A DNA stretch of 21,519 bases, taken from positions 1 through 21,519 of the forward strand of contig JBEPZO010000036.1 of assembly GCA_041640815.1 (NCBI GenBank). Reading direction: 5' to 3'. How positions within the stretch are numbered: position 1 is the first letter of the stretch; each line of letters starts with the position of its first letter. Under the pieces are notes generated by a model. That model had not been told where the DNA came from and ran no database searches. It saw only the letters and a list, made by a program, of their open reading frames with translations. The DNA comes from JANWZL01 sp041640815. Its GTDB lineage: Bacteria; Pseudomonadota; Gammaproteobacteria; Burkholderiales; Thiobacillaceae. A program made the translations under genes and the position numbers. Below are positions 15,168 to 21,519 of this stretch, piece by piece.

Positions 15168-15917
15168 TTATCCGGTGCTTTTGTCGCCGCGTGTCATCGC
15201 CGCCTGCAGCATCAGCCGCTTCATCTCGGCCACCGCGCGCTCCCAGCCGACGAACAACGCCTGAGCGACGATGGCATGGCCGATGTTGAGCTCGGCCACG
15301 CCGGGAATGGCGGCGATGGCCTGCACGTTGTGATAGTTGAGGCCATGCCCGGCATTGACCTGCAGGCCGAGATCTAAGCCGGTGCGCACGGCTTGGCGGA
15401 TGCGCTCGAGCTCGGCCGCGGCGGTGCGATCATTGCGGGCCTCGGCATAGCGGCCGGTGTGGATCTCCACCACCGGTGCACCGGCCCTGCGGGCTGCCTG
15501 GAGTTGCTCGGGCTCGGCATCGACGAACAGGGAAACGCGAATGCCTGCTGCACCGAGCCGCTGGCACGCCTCGGCGACGCGGTCGAACTGCGCCACCACG
15601 TCGAGCCCGCCCTCGGTGGTCAGCTCCTGACGCCGCTCCGGCACCAGACAGACATCCTGCGGCTGCACCTCGAGGGCGATGGCCACCATTTCGTCGGTGA
15701 CCGCCATTTCCAAGTTCATGCGCGTGGTGAGCAGCCGCCGCAGCATGCGCACGTCCTCATCCTGGATGTGGCGGCGGTCTTCGCGCAGGTGCAGCGTAAT
15801 GCTGTCCGCACCGGCCGACTCCGCCATCAGCGCGGCCTGGACCGGGCTTGGGTAAGGCGTGCCGCGCGCCTGGCGCAAGGTGGCGACGTGATCGATATTG
15901 ACACCGAGCTTGATCAT
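15168..15917 (-). CDS. pdxJ: Pyridoxine 5'-phosphate synthase
   Basis: PdxJ condenses 1-deoxyxylulose-5-phosphate with 3-amino-2-oxopropyl phosphate to form pyridoxine 5'-phosphate, in the DXP-dependent vitamin B6 route. The 249-residue TIM-barrel protein begins MIKLGVNIDHVATLRQARG, with the active-site H10. It contains ADSITLHLREDRRHIQDEDV, the E-rich MNLEMAV strand, GLQVNAGHGLNYHN and the C-terminal ELNIGHAIVAQALF block with a phosphate-site GHAI. Length and motifs are complete. It lies 40 bp downstream of the unrecognised 377-residue gene and is probably cotranscribed with it; the antiporter gene converges on it. Confidence 0.97.
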   Translation of the reverse strand: MIKLGVNIDHVATLRQARGTPYPSPVQAALMAESAGADSITLHLREDRRHIQDEDVRMLRRLLTTRMNLEMAVTDEMVAIALEVQPQDVCLVPERRQELTTEGGLDVVAQFDRVAEACQRLGAAGIRVSLFVDAEPEQLQAARRAGAPVVEIHTGRYAEARNDRTAAAELERIRQAVRTGLDLGLQVNAGHGLNYHNVQAIAAIPGVAELNIGHAIVAQALFVGWERAVAEMKRLMLQAAMTRGDKSTG

Positions 15918-15957
15918 GGCTGTGAGGTGCTGGGTACGGACGATAAGAGGTCTTCGG

Positions 15958-17091
15958 TCAATGCAGGCCTTCCGGTGCCGGGCGTCCTAGGCCCTCGGCC
16001 AGGCCCTCGGCAAAGGCGCGAGCAGTGTCTGCCTTGAGCTGTTCGGCCTTCTTCTGCGCATCGCGGATCAAGGCGCGGGTCCAGGCCTCGCCGCTATGTC
16101 CACCCAAGGTGGCGCGGTCGGCGGCGTCGGCGAAGGCGGGGTAGAAGATGCGGCGGCGGCGGCGGTCACGGTCGAACCAGTAGGCATTCTTCGCGGCATA
16201 CTCGTAACCAAAGGGCAGCAGCGCCGCGCCGAACTCGGGCGCGTGCGGCCAGCCTTCGCGGCCGCTGTCGGCCTGTCCGATGAAGCCGGCCTCGGCCAGG
16301 CGGCGCACCAGCCGGCTGGCCTCGCGCAAGTGCAGGTGCGCCACATACAGGTAGTGGCTGCGGCGCAGCGTCCATGCCGCCACCCCCTCTGCATCCGTCT
16401 CGCGCACCGGCATCTGCGCTGCCGGCGTGCCCAGCGCATTGACGTGGTAGAGTACGAGCCCCACCGGATGCGCGAGCATCGGCGGATTGCGCCCCTCGAT
16501 GTAGTTCACGACGCTGAAGGCCAGGCGCACGTAGGCCGTGAGCCCTGTGCGGATGTCGGCGTCGCCCTGCAGGCGTTTGTGCAAGTCATACAGCGCCATG
16601 AGTCGGTCCGCTGGCACCGGCATCACGAGGGTAAGCAGGTGACCATCGGGGAAATCGCCGCCCACGGCATCGTCCTCGCGGTGTGGGAAGACGCGCAGGT
16701 TGTAGCGACCCTCTAGTTGGCGCGCCAGCCTGTCGAGCCAGGCGCCGGGGTGGATGCCCTGAGCGGTCTGGCCAAGCTCGACGAAGCGTTCGGCAGTGGT
16801 GAGAGTCACCACCTCATGCCCGTCATAGGCGAGCTCCAGGGAGGAGAGCCCGCCGGCGTAGCGGAAGCGGGCACGGTGACCGTCGGCATCGGCCCATTCG
16901 GCGGACCACCCCTTCTTCTGGTGGCGGAAGCTATCCCTCACCAGGTCACCCAACAACAAGCGGTCGGGCAAGTCGTCAGCCGCCTGCACCTCGGCGAAGG
17001 CGGCCACGGGCACGCGCACGGGCCGCTCGACGGCGGGCATGGCCAGAAGCCTGGGGAAGGCAGGTGCACGATCAGCGGCGGCAGTCTCCAT
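15958..17091 (-). CDS. Hypothetical protein, 377 residues, unrecognised
   Basis: I do not recognise this protein. It has no signal peptide or transmembrane helix and looks cytoplasmic. Residues 1-110 are mixed alpha/beta; the middle (about 110-215) holds HLLTLVMPVPADRLMALYDL and AFSVVNYIEGRNPPML. A segment at about 235-275 (LRRSHYLYVAHLHLREASR) with the following RLAEAGFIGQ could form a helical bundle or winged helix. It is followed by a basic cluster (DRDRRRRRIFYP) and a charged helix rich in Lys, Ala and Glu near the C-terminus. Codon use has the G/C-ending bias of the neighbours, so it looks like a real resident gene. It is 40 bp upstream of pdxJ and divergent from the ABC exporter. A TATACT sits 6 bases before the ATG at 17091; an internal ATG at 17040 is a possible alternative start. 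Confidence 0.75.
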   Translation of the reverse strand: METAAADRAPAFPRLLAMPAVERPVRVPVAAFAEVQAADDLPDRLLLGDLVRDSFRHQKKGWSAEWADADGHRARFRYAGGLSSLELAYDGHEVVTLTTAERFVELGQTAQGIHPGAWLDRLARQLEGRYNLRVFPHREDDAVGGDFPDGHLLTLVMPVPADRLMALYDLHKRLQGDADIRTGLTAYVRLAFSVVNYIEGRNPPMLAHPVGLVLYHVNALGTPAAQMPVRETDAEGVAAWTLRRSHYLYVAHLHLREASRLVRRLAEAGFIGQADSGREGWPHAPEFGAALLPFGYEYAAKNAYWFDRDRRRRRIFYPAFADAADRATLGGHSGEAWTRALIRDAQKKAEQLKADTARAFAEGLAEGLGRPAPEGLH

Positions 17092-17097
17092 GCTGCA

Positions 17098-17103
17098 AGT
17101 ATA
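17098..17103 (-). promoter_or_regulatory. Possible -10 element for the 377-residue gene and pdxJ
   Basis: TATACT on the minus strand, five of six to consensus, lies 6 bases before the ATG at 17091. The expected transcription start would fall at or next to the start codon, so the message would be leaderless if the ATG at 17091 is used. No clear -35 is seen. Confidence 0.35.
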
Positions 17104-17142
17104 ACGGTCTAAACTGCGACACCGCGAACCCTCTACGCCGCC

Positions 17143-17859
17143 ATGCCGCCAATCGACAGTTGCATCTTCCGCGCCCGTAACCTGACCAAGCGCTATCGCA
17201 TGGGTGAGATCGAAGTGCCGGCCTTGCGCGGCATCGATCTCGAGCTCTATCGTGGCGAGCTGGTGGTGCTGTTGGGCCCCTCCGGCAGCGGCAAATCCAC
17301 CTTGCTCAACATCCTGGGTGGACTCGATACGCCGACTGAGGGCGAGGTCTGGTACCTAGACAGGAAGCTCACTGGTGCCAGCGAGCGCGAGCTCACGCTG
17401 TTTCGCCGCGAGCACGTCGGCTTCGTGTTTCAATTCTACAACCTGATCCCTAGCCTCACCGCGCGCGAGAACGTGGCGGCGGTCACCGAGATCGCGCGTA
17501 ACCCCATGCCGCCCGAGGAGGCCCTGCGCCTGGTGGGTTTGGGGGAACGGCTGGACCACTTCCCCGCCCAGCTCTCCGGCGGCGAGCAGCAGCGGGTGGC
17601 CATCGCTCGCGCCATCGCCAAGCGCCCCGCCGTGCTGCTGTGCGACGAGCCCACCGGCGCGCTCGACTCCCACACCGGCGTGGTGGTGCTGGAGGCGTTG
17701 GAGAAGGTCAATCGTGAACTGGGCACGCTCACCGTGCTCATCACGCACAACGCCGGCATCGCCGCCATGGCCGACCGGGTGATCCGCCTGTCGGACGGGC
17801 GCATTGCCGAAGCGTGGCGCAATGCAGCGAGAAGGCCTGCAAACACACTAAGTTGGTAG
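17143..17859 (+). CDS. ABC transporter ATP-binding protein (MacB/LolD type)
   Basis: This 238-residue ATPase energises the adjacent FtsX-type permease. It has Walker A GPSGSGKS (45-52), Q-loop Q97 in VFQFYNLIPSLTARENV, signature LSGGE (144-148), Walker B with D168/E169 in LLCDEPTGALD and switch H202. The FYNLIPSLTARENV and DEPTGALDS blocks place it with the MacB/LolD/FtsE group, which works by mechanotransmission on substrates in the periplasm or outer leaflet and not by classical import. The permease ATG begins immediately after its stop (TAGATG), so the two are tightly coupled. The substrate cannot be inferred. Confidence 0.93.
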   Translation: MPPIDSCIFRARNLTKRYRMGEIEVPALRGIDLELYRGELVVLLGPSGSGKSTLLNILGGLDTPTEGEVWYLDRKLTGASERELTLFRREHVGFVFQFYNLIPSLTARENVAAVTEIARNPMPPEEALRLVGLGERLDHFPAQLSGGEQQRVAIARAIAKRPAVLLCDEPTGALDSHTGVVVLEALEKVNRELGTLTVLITHNAGIAAMADRVIRLSDGRIAEAWRNAARRPANTLSW

Positions 17860-20229
17860 ATGCGCGCCCTCAACCGCAAGCTGCTGCGCGACCTCTGGCA
17901 CCTGCGCGGCCAGGCCCTGGCGATTGCCGCCGTGATCATGGGCGGCGTGGCCACCCTGGTGATGTCGCTGTCGACCTACGATTCGCTCGTGCGCACGCGC
18001 GACCGCTTCTATAGCGACTACCGTTTCGCGCAGGTGTTCGCCAACCTCAAGCGGGCACCGGAAGCAGTGGCCGACCGCTTGCGCGAGATACCGGGCATCG
18101 ACCGGCTGGAGACGCGCGTGCGCGCTGGGGTGAAGTTGGAAATAGAGGGATTCACCGATCCCATCACCGGCCTGGTGTTGTCGCTGCCCGATGGCCGAGC
18201 GCCCGAGCTCAACCGCCTGCACCTCAAGCGCGGCCGCCTACCCCAACCCTATAGCGTCGATGAGGTCGTGCTCTCCGACACCTTGGCCGATGCGCACGGC
18301 CTAAAGCCTGGCGATCACCTCGCCGCCATCATCAACGGTCGCTGGCATCGGCTCAGCATCGTCGGCGTGGCGGTGTCGCCAGAATACGTCTACCAGATCG
18401 CCCCCGGTGCCATGTTTCCTGACTTCAAGCGCTATGGCGTGCTGTGGATGAGCCGTCATGCCTTGGCGGCGGCCTACGACATGCAAGGGGCCTTCAACAA
18501 CGTCAGCCTGAGCCTCGTGCCCGGCACCGCCGTACAAGGGGTGATCGACCGGCTCGACGCGCTGCTCGAACGCTACGGTGGCACCGGCGCCTTCGGGCGC
18601 GAGGATCAGTTCTCGAACCGCTTTCTCGCTCAGGAGCTCAAGCAGCTGAAGACCACGGCGCGCATCTTCCCCGCCATCTTCCTCGGCGTGGCGGCCTTTC
18701 TGCTGCATGTGGTGGTCAGCCGGCTCATCGCGCTGCAACGCGACCAAATCGCCATCCTCAAGGCCTTCGGCTACGGTCATCTCGCCATCGGCTGGCACTT
18801 CATCAAGCTGGTCGCGGTCATCACCCTCCTCGGTGTGGCTGCTGGCACTGGTCTGGGGGCCTGGTTCGGCCATGGCTTGGCCAGCGTGTACCGAGAGACC
18901 ACCTTCCGCTTCCCTTATCTGGACTATCAGCTGCGCCTCGAGGTGGTGCTGATTGCGGTAGCGGTCGGTCTTGTAGCCAGCTTGAGCGGCGCCCTGATGG
19001 CCGTCGCGCGCGCCATGCGCCTGCCGCCGGCCGAGGGCATGCGGCCGGAGACGCCAACAGCCTATCGGGCTATCCTGCTCGAGCGCTTGGGGCTCAAGCG
19101 CCATTTCGCGCAACCGACGCGCATGATCTTGCGCCACATCGAGCGGCGGCCGGTGAAGTCCTTGTTGACCGTCCTCGGCATCGCCTGCGCCTGTGCCCTG
19201 ATGATGGTGGGCAATTACCAAAAAGGGGCGATCGACTTCATGATCGACGTGCAATTCCGCCAGGCGGCGCGCGAGGATCTGGCCTTGACCTTCACTGAGC
19301 CGACCTCTGGCCGGGCACTGCACGAATTGAGGGCGCTACCGGGGGTCTATCACGTCGAGGGCTACCGCAGCGTGCCCGCCGTGCTGCGTTTCCAACACTA
19401 CAGCTACCGCACCAGTCTCTATGGCATCGAGCCCGAGGGCGTGCTGCACCGCTCGCTCGACACCCAACTGCGACCGGTCGAGCTGCCTTTAAGCGGTGTG
19501 GTCCTGACCGATCACCTGGCACGCGAGATTCTGCACGTTAAGCCCGGCGACGTCTTGAGCGTCGAGGTGCTGGAGGGGCGCCGACCGGTGTTACAGGTGC
19601 CGGTGCTGGGCATCACCAAGCAATATCTGGGGGTGTCGGCCTACATGCGGCGCGATGCGCTCAACGCGCTCATGCGCGAGGGCCCCGTCGTCTCCGGCGC
19701 CTATCTGGGGATCGATCCAGGCACCGAAGCGCGGGTCTATGATGCGCTCAACGCGCGTCCGCGCGTGCTGGGCATGGTCGCCAACGCCGCCTCCATCGAC
19801 AGCTTCTATGCCAGCATCGGCGAATTCGTGCTGTTCTACAACATGATCGCCACCTTGCTCGCGGCCAGCATCGGCTTTGGCGTGGTCTACAACAGCGCCC
19901 GCATCGCGCTGTCCGAGCGCAGCCGCGAGCTGGCCAGCCTCAGGGTGCTCGGCTTCACCCATGGCGAGATCGCTTACATCCTGCTCGGCGAGCTGGCCCT
20001 GCTCACTCTCGTCGCCATTCCGGTGGGCTTCCTGCTCGGCGTCGGCCTCACCGGCATCCTGGTGCTCGCCTTCAAGACCGACCTCTACCGTCTGCCGCTG
20101 ATCCTCGCACCGAGCAACTATGCCCTGGGCGCCAGTGTGGTGCTCGCCGCCTTCTTGGTCTCAGCCCTCATCCTCTGGCACCGCTTGGGCCGGCTCGACC
20201 TATTGGCGGTGTTGAAGACGCGGGAATGA
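17860..20229 (+). CDS. FtsX-type ABC transporter permease, two-module
   Basis: This 789-residue inner-membrane permease pairs with the upstream ATPase. A first helix at about 17-37 is followed by a large periplasmic domain (about 40-270). Three helices come next (about 276-300, 325-350 and 365-392). A second copy of the same plan follows: a helix near 440-458, another periplasmic domain, and three C-terminal helices (about 645-670, 695-730 and 750-775). This internal duplication, about eight helices in all, is typical of long FtsX/MacB_PCD permeases. The FtsX core repeats are visible as ALQRDQIAILKAFGYGHLAIG and ALSERSRELASLRVLGFTHGEI. The start directly abuts the ATPase stop. An HlyD-type adaptor gene begins 66 bp downstream, suggesting an exporter reaching into the periplasm. 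Confidence 0.9.
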   Translation: MRALNRKLLRDLWHLRGQALAIAAVIMGGVATLVMSLSTYDSLVRTRDRFYSDYRFAQVFANLKRAPEAVADRLREIPGIDRLETRVRAGVKLEIEGFTDPITGLVLSLPDGRAPELNRLHLKRGRLPQPYSVDEVVLSDTLADAHGLKPGDHLAAIINGRWHRLSIVGVAVSPEYVYQIAPGAMFPDFKRYGVLWMSRHALAAAYDMQGAFNNVSLSLVPGTAVQGVIDRLDALLERYGGTGAFGREDQFSNRFLAQELKQLKTTARIFPAIFLGVAAFLLHVVVSRLIALQRDQIAILKAFGYGHLAIGWHFIKLVAVITLLGVAAGTGLGAWFGHGLASVYRETTFRFPYLDYQLRLEVVLIAVAVGLVASLSGALMAVARAMRLPPAEGMRPETPTAYRAILLERLGLKRHFAQPTRMILRHIERRPVKSLLTVLGIACACALMMVGNYQKGAIDFMIDVQFRQAAREDLALTFTEPTSGRALHELRALPGVYHVEGYRSVPAVLRFQHYSYRTSLYGIEPEGVLHRSLDTQLRPVELPLSGVVLTDHLAREILHVKPGDVLSVEVLEGRRPVLQVPVLGITKQYLGVSAYMRRDALNALMREGPVVSGAYLGIDPGTEARVYDALNARPRVLGMVANAASIDSFYASIGEFVLFYNMIATLLAASIGFGVVYNSARIALSERSRELASLRVLGFTHGEIAYILLGELALLTLVAIPVGFLLGVGLTGILVLAFKTDLYRLPLILAPSNYALGASVVLAAFLVSALILWHRLGRLDLLAVLKTRE

Positions 20230-20295
20230 AGAGAGGGTAGGGGTGGGCGTCGACGAGCAGTAAAATCCACCTACCCGCCACTGCCTACGCCCCCC

Positions 20296-21519
20296 ATGCC
20301 CTATGCCCGCCTCGCCCTGTCGTTGCTGGTGCTGGCCATCGCCGGCGGGCTTGGTTGGGGTTTCCTGCCCCAGCCGGTAGAGGTCGAGATGGCGACCGCT
20401 ACGGTGGCGCCGCTTACCGTGACCATCGAAGAAGAAGGCAAGACCCGCGTGCGTGACCGCTACGTGATCCATGCCCCCATGTCTGGCTATGCCCAGCGCA
20501 TCGCCCTCAAGGTCGGCGACCCAGTGCGGCGTGGTCAGGTGCTGGCCGTGCTGGAACCCGTCCGCGCCGCGGCCCTCGATGCGCGTACGCGCAACCAGGC
20601 CCATGCCCAGGCGCGCGCCGCCGAGGCGCGCTATCAGCGCGGCGAGCCGCTCTCGCCGCTCGACGGCGTGCCGGTCACGATCAAGGACAATGTCACCACC
20701 GCCGGCACGCCCACGCCCGTGGGCACCCGGGCGATCGATGCGAGCGTGATCGCCGGGACCGACGCGCCGCCCGCGGCGCGGCTGCGCGAGGCCGGCTGCG
20801 TCCTCCTCGGCAAGACGACGATGCCGGATTTCGGCATGCTCGCCTCGGGGATCTCGAGCTTCCACGGGGTGACCCGCAACCCCTGGAACCCGGCGCGCAA
20901 CACCTCGGGCTCGAGCTCCGGGGCGGGGGCCGCGGTCGCCGCCGGCTATGCGCCCTTGGCGCTCGGCACCGACATCGGCGGCTCGGTCCGCCTGCCGGCC
21001 GCCTGGTGCGGGATCTTCGCCTTGAAGCCGAGCCTCGGCCGGGTGCCGATCGACCCGCCCTTTCTCGGCCGGGTGACCGGCCCCATGACCCGCACGGTCG
21101 AGGACGCCGCCCTCTTGATGGACGAGCTCGCCAAGCCCGACCCGCGCGACTACATGGCGCTGCCCTACGCGCCGCAAGCCTTCGCCGCCAATCTCGACCG
21201 CGATCTCCAGGGCCTCAGGCTCGGCCTCTGCCTCGACATCGGCGCGGGCCTGCCGGTCGAGCCGCCGATCCGCGCCGCGGTCGAGGACGCGGCCCGCCGC
21301 TTCGCCGATGCCGGCGCGATCGTCGAGCCGGTCGAGCCCTTCCTCGAGCCCGAACTGTACCAGGCTCTGGATCTCTTCTTCCGCGCCCGGCTCGCGGCCC
21401 AGCTTTTGGATCTGCCGGCCGAGCGCGTGGCCGGCTGCCTGCCCTTCGTTCGCATCTGGGCCATGGCCGCGGTCGATGCCGGAGCGGTGCCGCTCGCCCG
21501 CGCGATCGCCCGCATCTTC
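20296..21519 (+). CDS. HlyD-type adaptor N-terminus joined in frame to amidase-signature hydrolase (probable chimera, runs off window)
   Basis: This open frame of 408 codons has no stop before the window end. Codons 1 to about 105 are a periplasmic adaptor: a membrane anchor at about 3-24, then EEEGKTRVRDRYVIHAPMSG and LKVGDPVRRGQVLAVLEP, the first lipoyl half of HlyD/RND adaptors, then the beginning of the helical hairpin. From about codon 110 it is an amidase-signature enzyme, with LDGVPVTIKDN holding catalytic K130, NTSGSSSGAG with cis-Ser S206, and TDIGGSVRLPA with nucleophile S230. The adaptor lacks its second lipoyl half and barrel; the amidase lacks its usual N-terminal helices of roughly 70 residues. 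No ribosome site is obvious at the ATG. The adaptor part fits the upstream ABC operon; the amidase part does not. I think it more likely a join of two unrelated genes than a real fusion. Confidence 0.7.
   Translation, partial: MPYARLALSLLVLAIAGGLGWGFLPQPVEVEMATATVAPLTVTIEEEGKTRVRDRYVIHAPMSGYAQRIALKVGDPVRRGQVLAVLEPVRAAALDARTRNQAHAQARAAEARYQRGEPLSPLDGVPVTIKDNVTTAGTPTPVGTRAIDASVIAGTDAPPAARLREAGCVLLGKTTMPDFGMLASGISSFHGVTRNPWNPARNTSGSSSGAGAAVAAGYAPLALGTDIGGSVRLPAAWCGIFALKPSLGRVPIDPPFLGRVTGPMTRTVEDAALLMDELAKPDPRDYMALPYAPQAFAANLDRDLQGLRLGLCLDIGAGLPVEPPIRAAVEDAARRFADAGAIVEPVEPFLEPELYQALDLFFRARLAAQLLDLPAERVAGCLPFVRIWAMAAVDAGAVPLARAIARIF
20599..20640 (+). other. Junction between adaptor and amidase sequence
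   Basis: The change of family occurs in codons about 102-115, an Ala/Arg/Gln-rich stretch (AHAQARAAEARYQRGE). Such residues occur both at the start of an HlyD hairpin and just before the amidase LDGVPV motif. The DNA is GCG/GCC-rich with internal repetition of gcgcgc, a plausible site for a false overlap or microhomology joint. Counting by hand, A/T-ending codons fall from 21 of 100 before 20640 to 3 of 100 after it. Confidence 0.6.

Noticed and set aside
18301..19323. 340-residue open frame antisense to the FtsX permease
   Set aside because: It lies wholly opposite a strongly supported membrane protein, is low-complexity in His/Gln/Asp/Gly, and has no recognisable motif. Such frames are expected opposite G/C-ending codons.
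20200..21177. 325-residue minus-strand open frame opposite the adaptor-amidase region
   Set aside because: Arg/Gly/Ala-rich mirror of a frame that has clear catalytic motifs on the plus strand; it also crosses the suspected joint without any domain of its own.
1..21519. CRISPR arrays, insertion sequences, tRNA genes, defence or phage modules
   Set aside because: No regular repeat-spacer structure, transposase motifs, cloverleaf-like sequence or defence-type proteins were seen anywhere in the window.

Overview
The window reads as a chromosomal core region of a high-GC betaproteobacterium. The markers are argC next to rplM-rpsI, a PTS-Ntr block (rpoN, hpf, ptsN, hprK, rapZ), the Lpt/Kdo lipopolysaccharide block (lptB, lptA, lptC, kdsC, kdsD) and the ubiquinone genes coq7 and ubiX. 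HPr kinase beside rapZ and ptsN, and the divergent CPA2 antiporter next to kdsD, fit Betaproteobacteria (Hydrogenophilales/Nitrosomonadales-like), but I cannot assign a genus. There are no tRNA or rRNA genes, CRISPR arrays, insertion sequences or phage genes, and genes are packed densely with no gene-free stretch over about 210 bp.

Layout. 1-1.7 kb, minus strand: the 5' part of argC, then rpsI with an intrinsic terminator, and rplM with a good sigma-70 promoter. 1.7-3.0 kb, plus strand: an ElyC/YdcF-type membrane protein and an OsmC-family thiol peroxidase. 3.0-13.0 kb, minus strand: one long colinear run transcribed from kdsD leftward through kdsC, lptC, lptA, lptB, rpoN, hpf, ptsN, hprK, rapZ, a NusG-domain-II protein, a Gx transporter, ubiX and coq7. 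Several start/stop overlaps (4, 14, 4, 13, 4 and 20 bp) indicate translational coupling. 13.1-15.1 kb, plus strand: a CPA2 cation:proton antiporter with C-terminal RCK domains. 15.2-17.1 kb, minus strand: pdxJ and an unrecognised 377-residue protein. 17.1-21.5 kb, plus strand: an ABC exporter operon (ATPase, large FtsX-type permease, start of an HlyD-type adaptor).

Functionally, kdsD and kdsC make Kdo for LPS, and LptB, LptA and LptC move LPS to the outer membrane. RpoN, HPF, PtsN, HprK and RapZ form the nitrogen-PTS and small-RNA regulatory block, but HPr and enzyme I are not in the window. UbiX and Coq7 serve ubiquinone synthesis. The ABC operon should be a three-part MacAB/LolCDE-like exporter.

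The most striking signal is at the right end. The HlyD-type adaptor reads in frame, around 20.60-20.64 kb, into an amidase-signature hydrolase that has its catalytic Lys and both Ser residues but lacks its own N-terminus. The switch falls in an Ala/Arg-rich, GC-rich stretch and codon use changes there. I read it as most likely an assembly chimera or an illegitimate recombination joint; a genuine fusion is possible but less likely. Otherwise the window is mostly ordinary housekeeping sequence, and I did not find a convincing new system.
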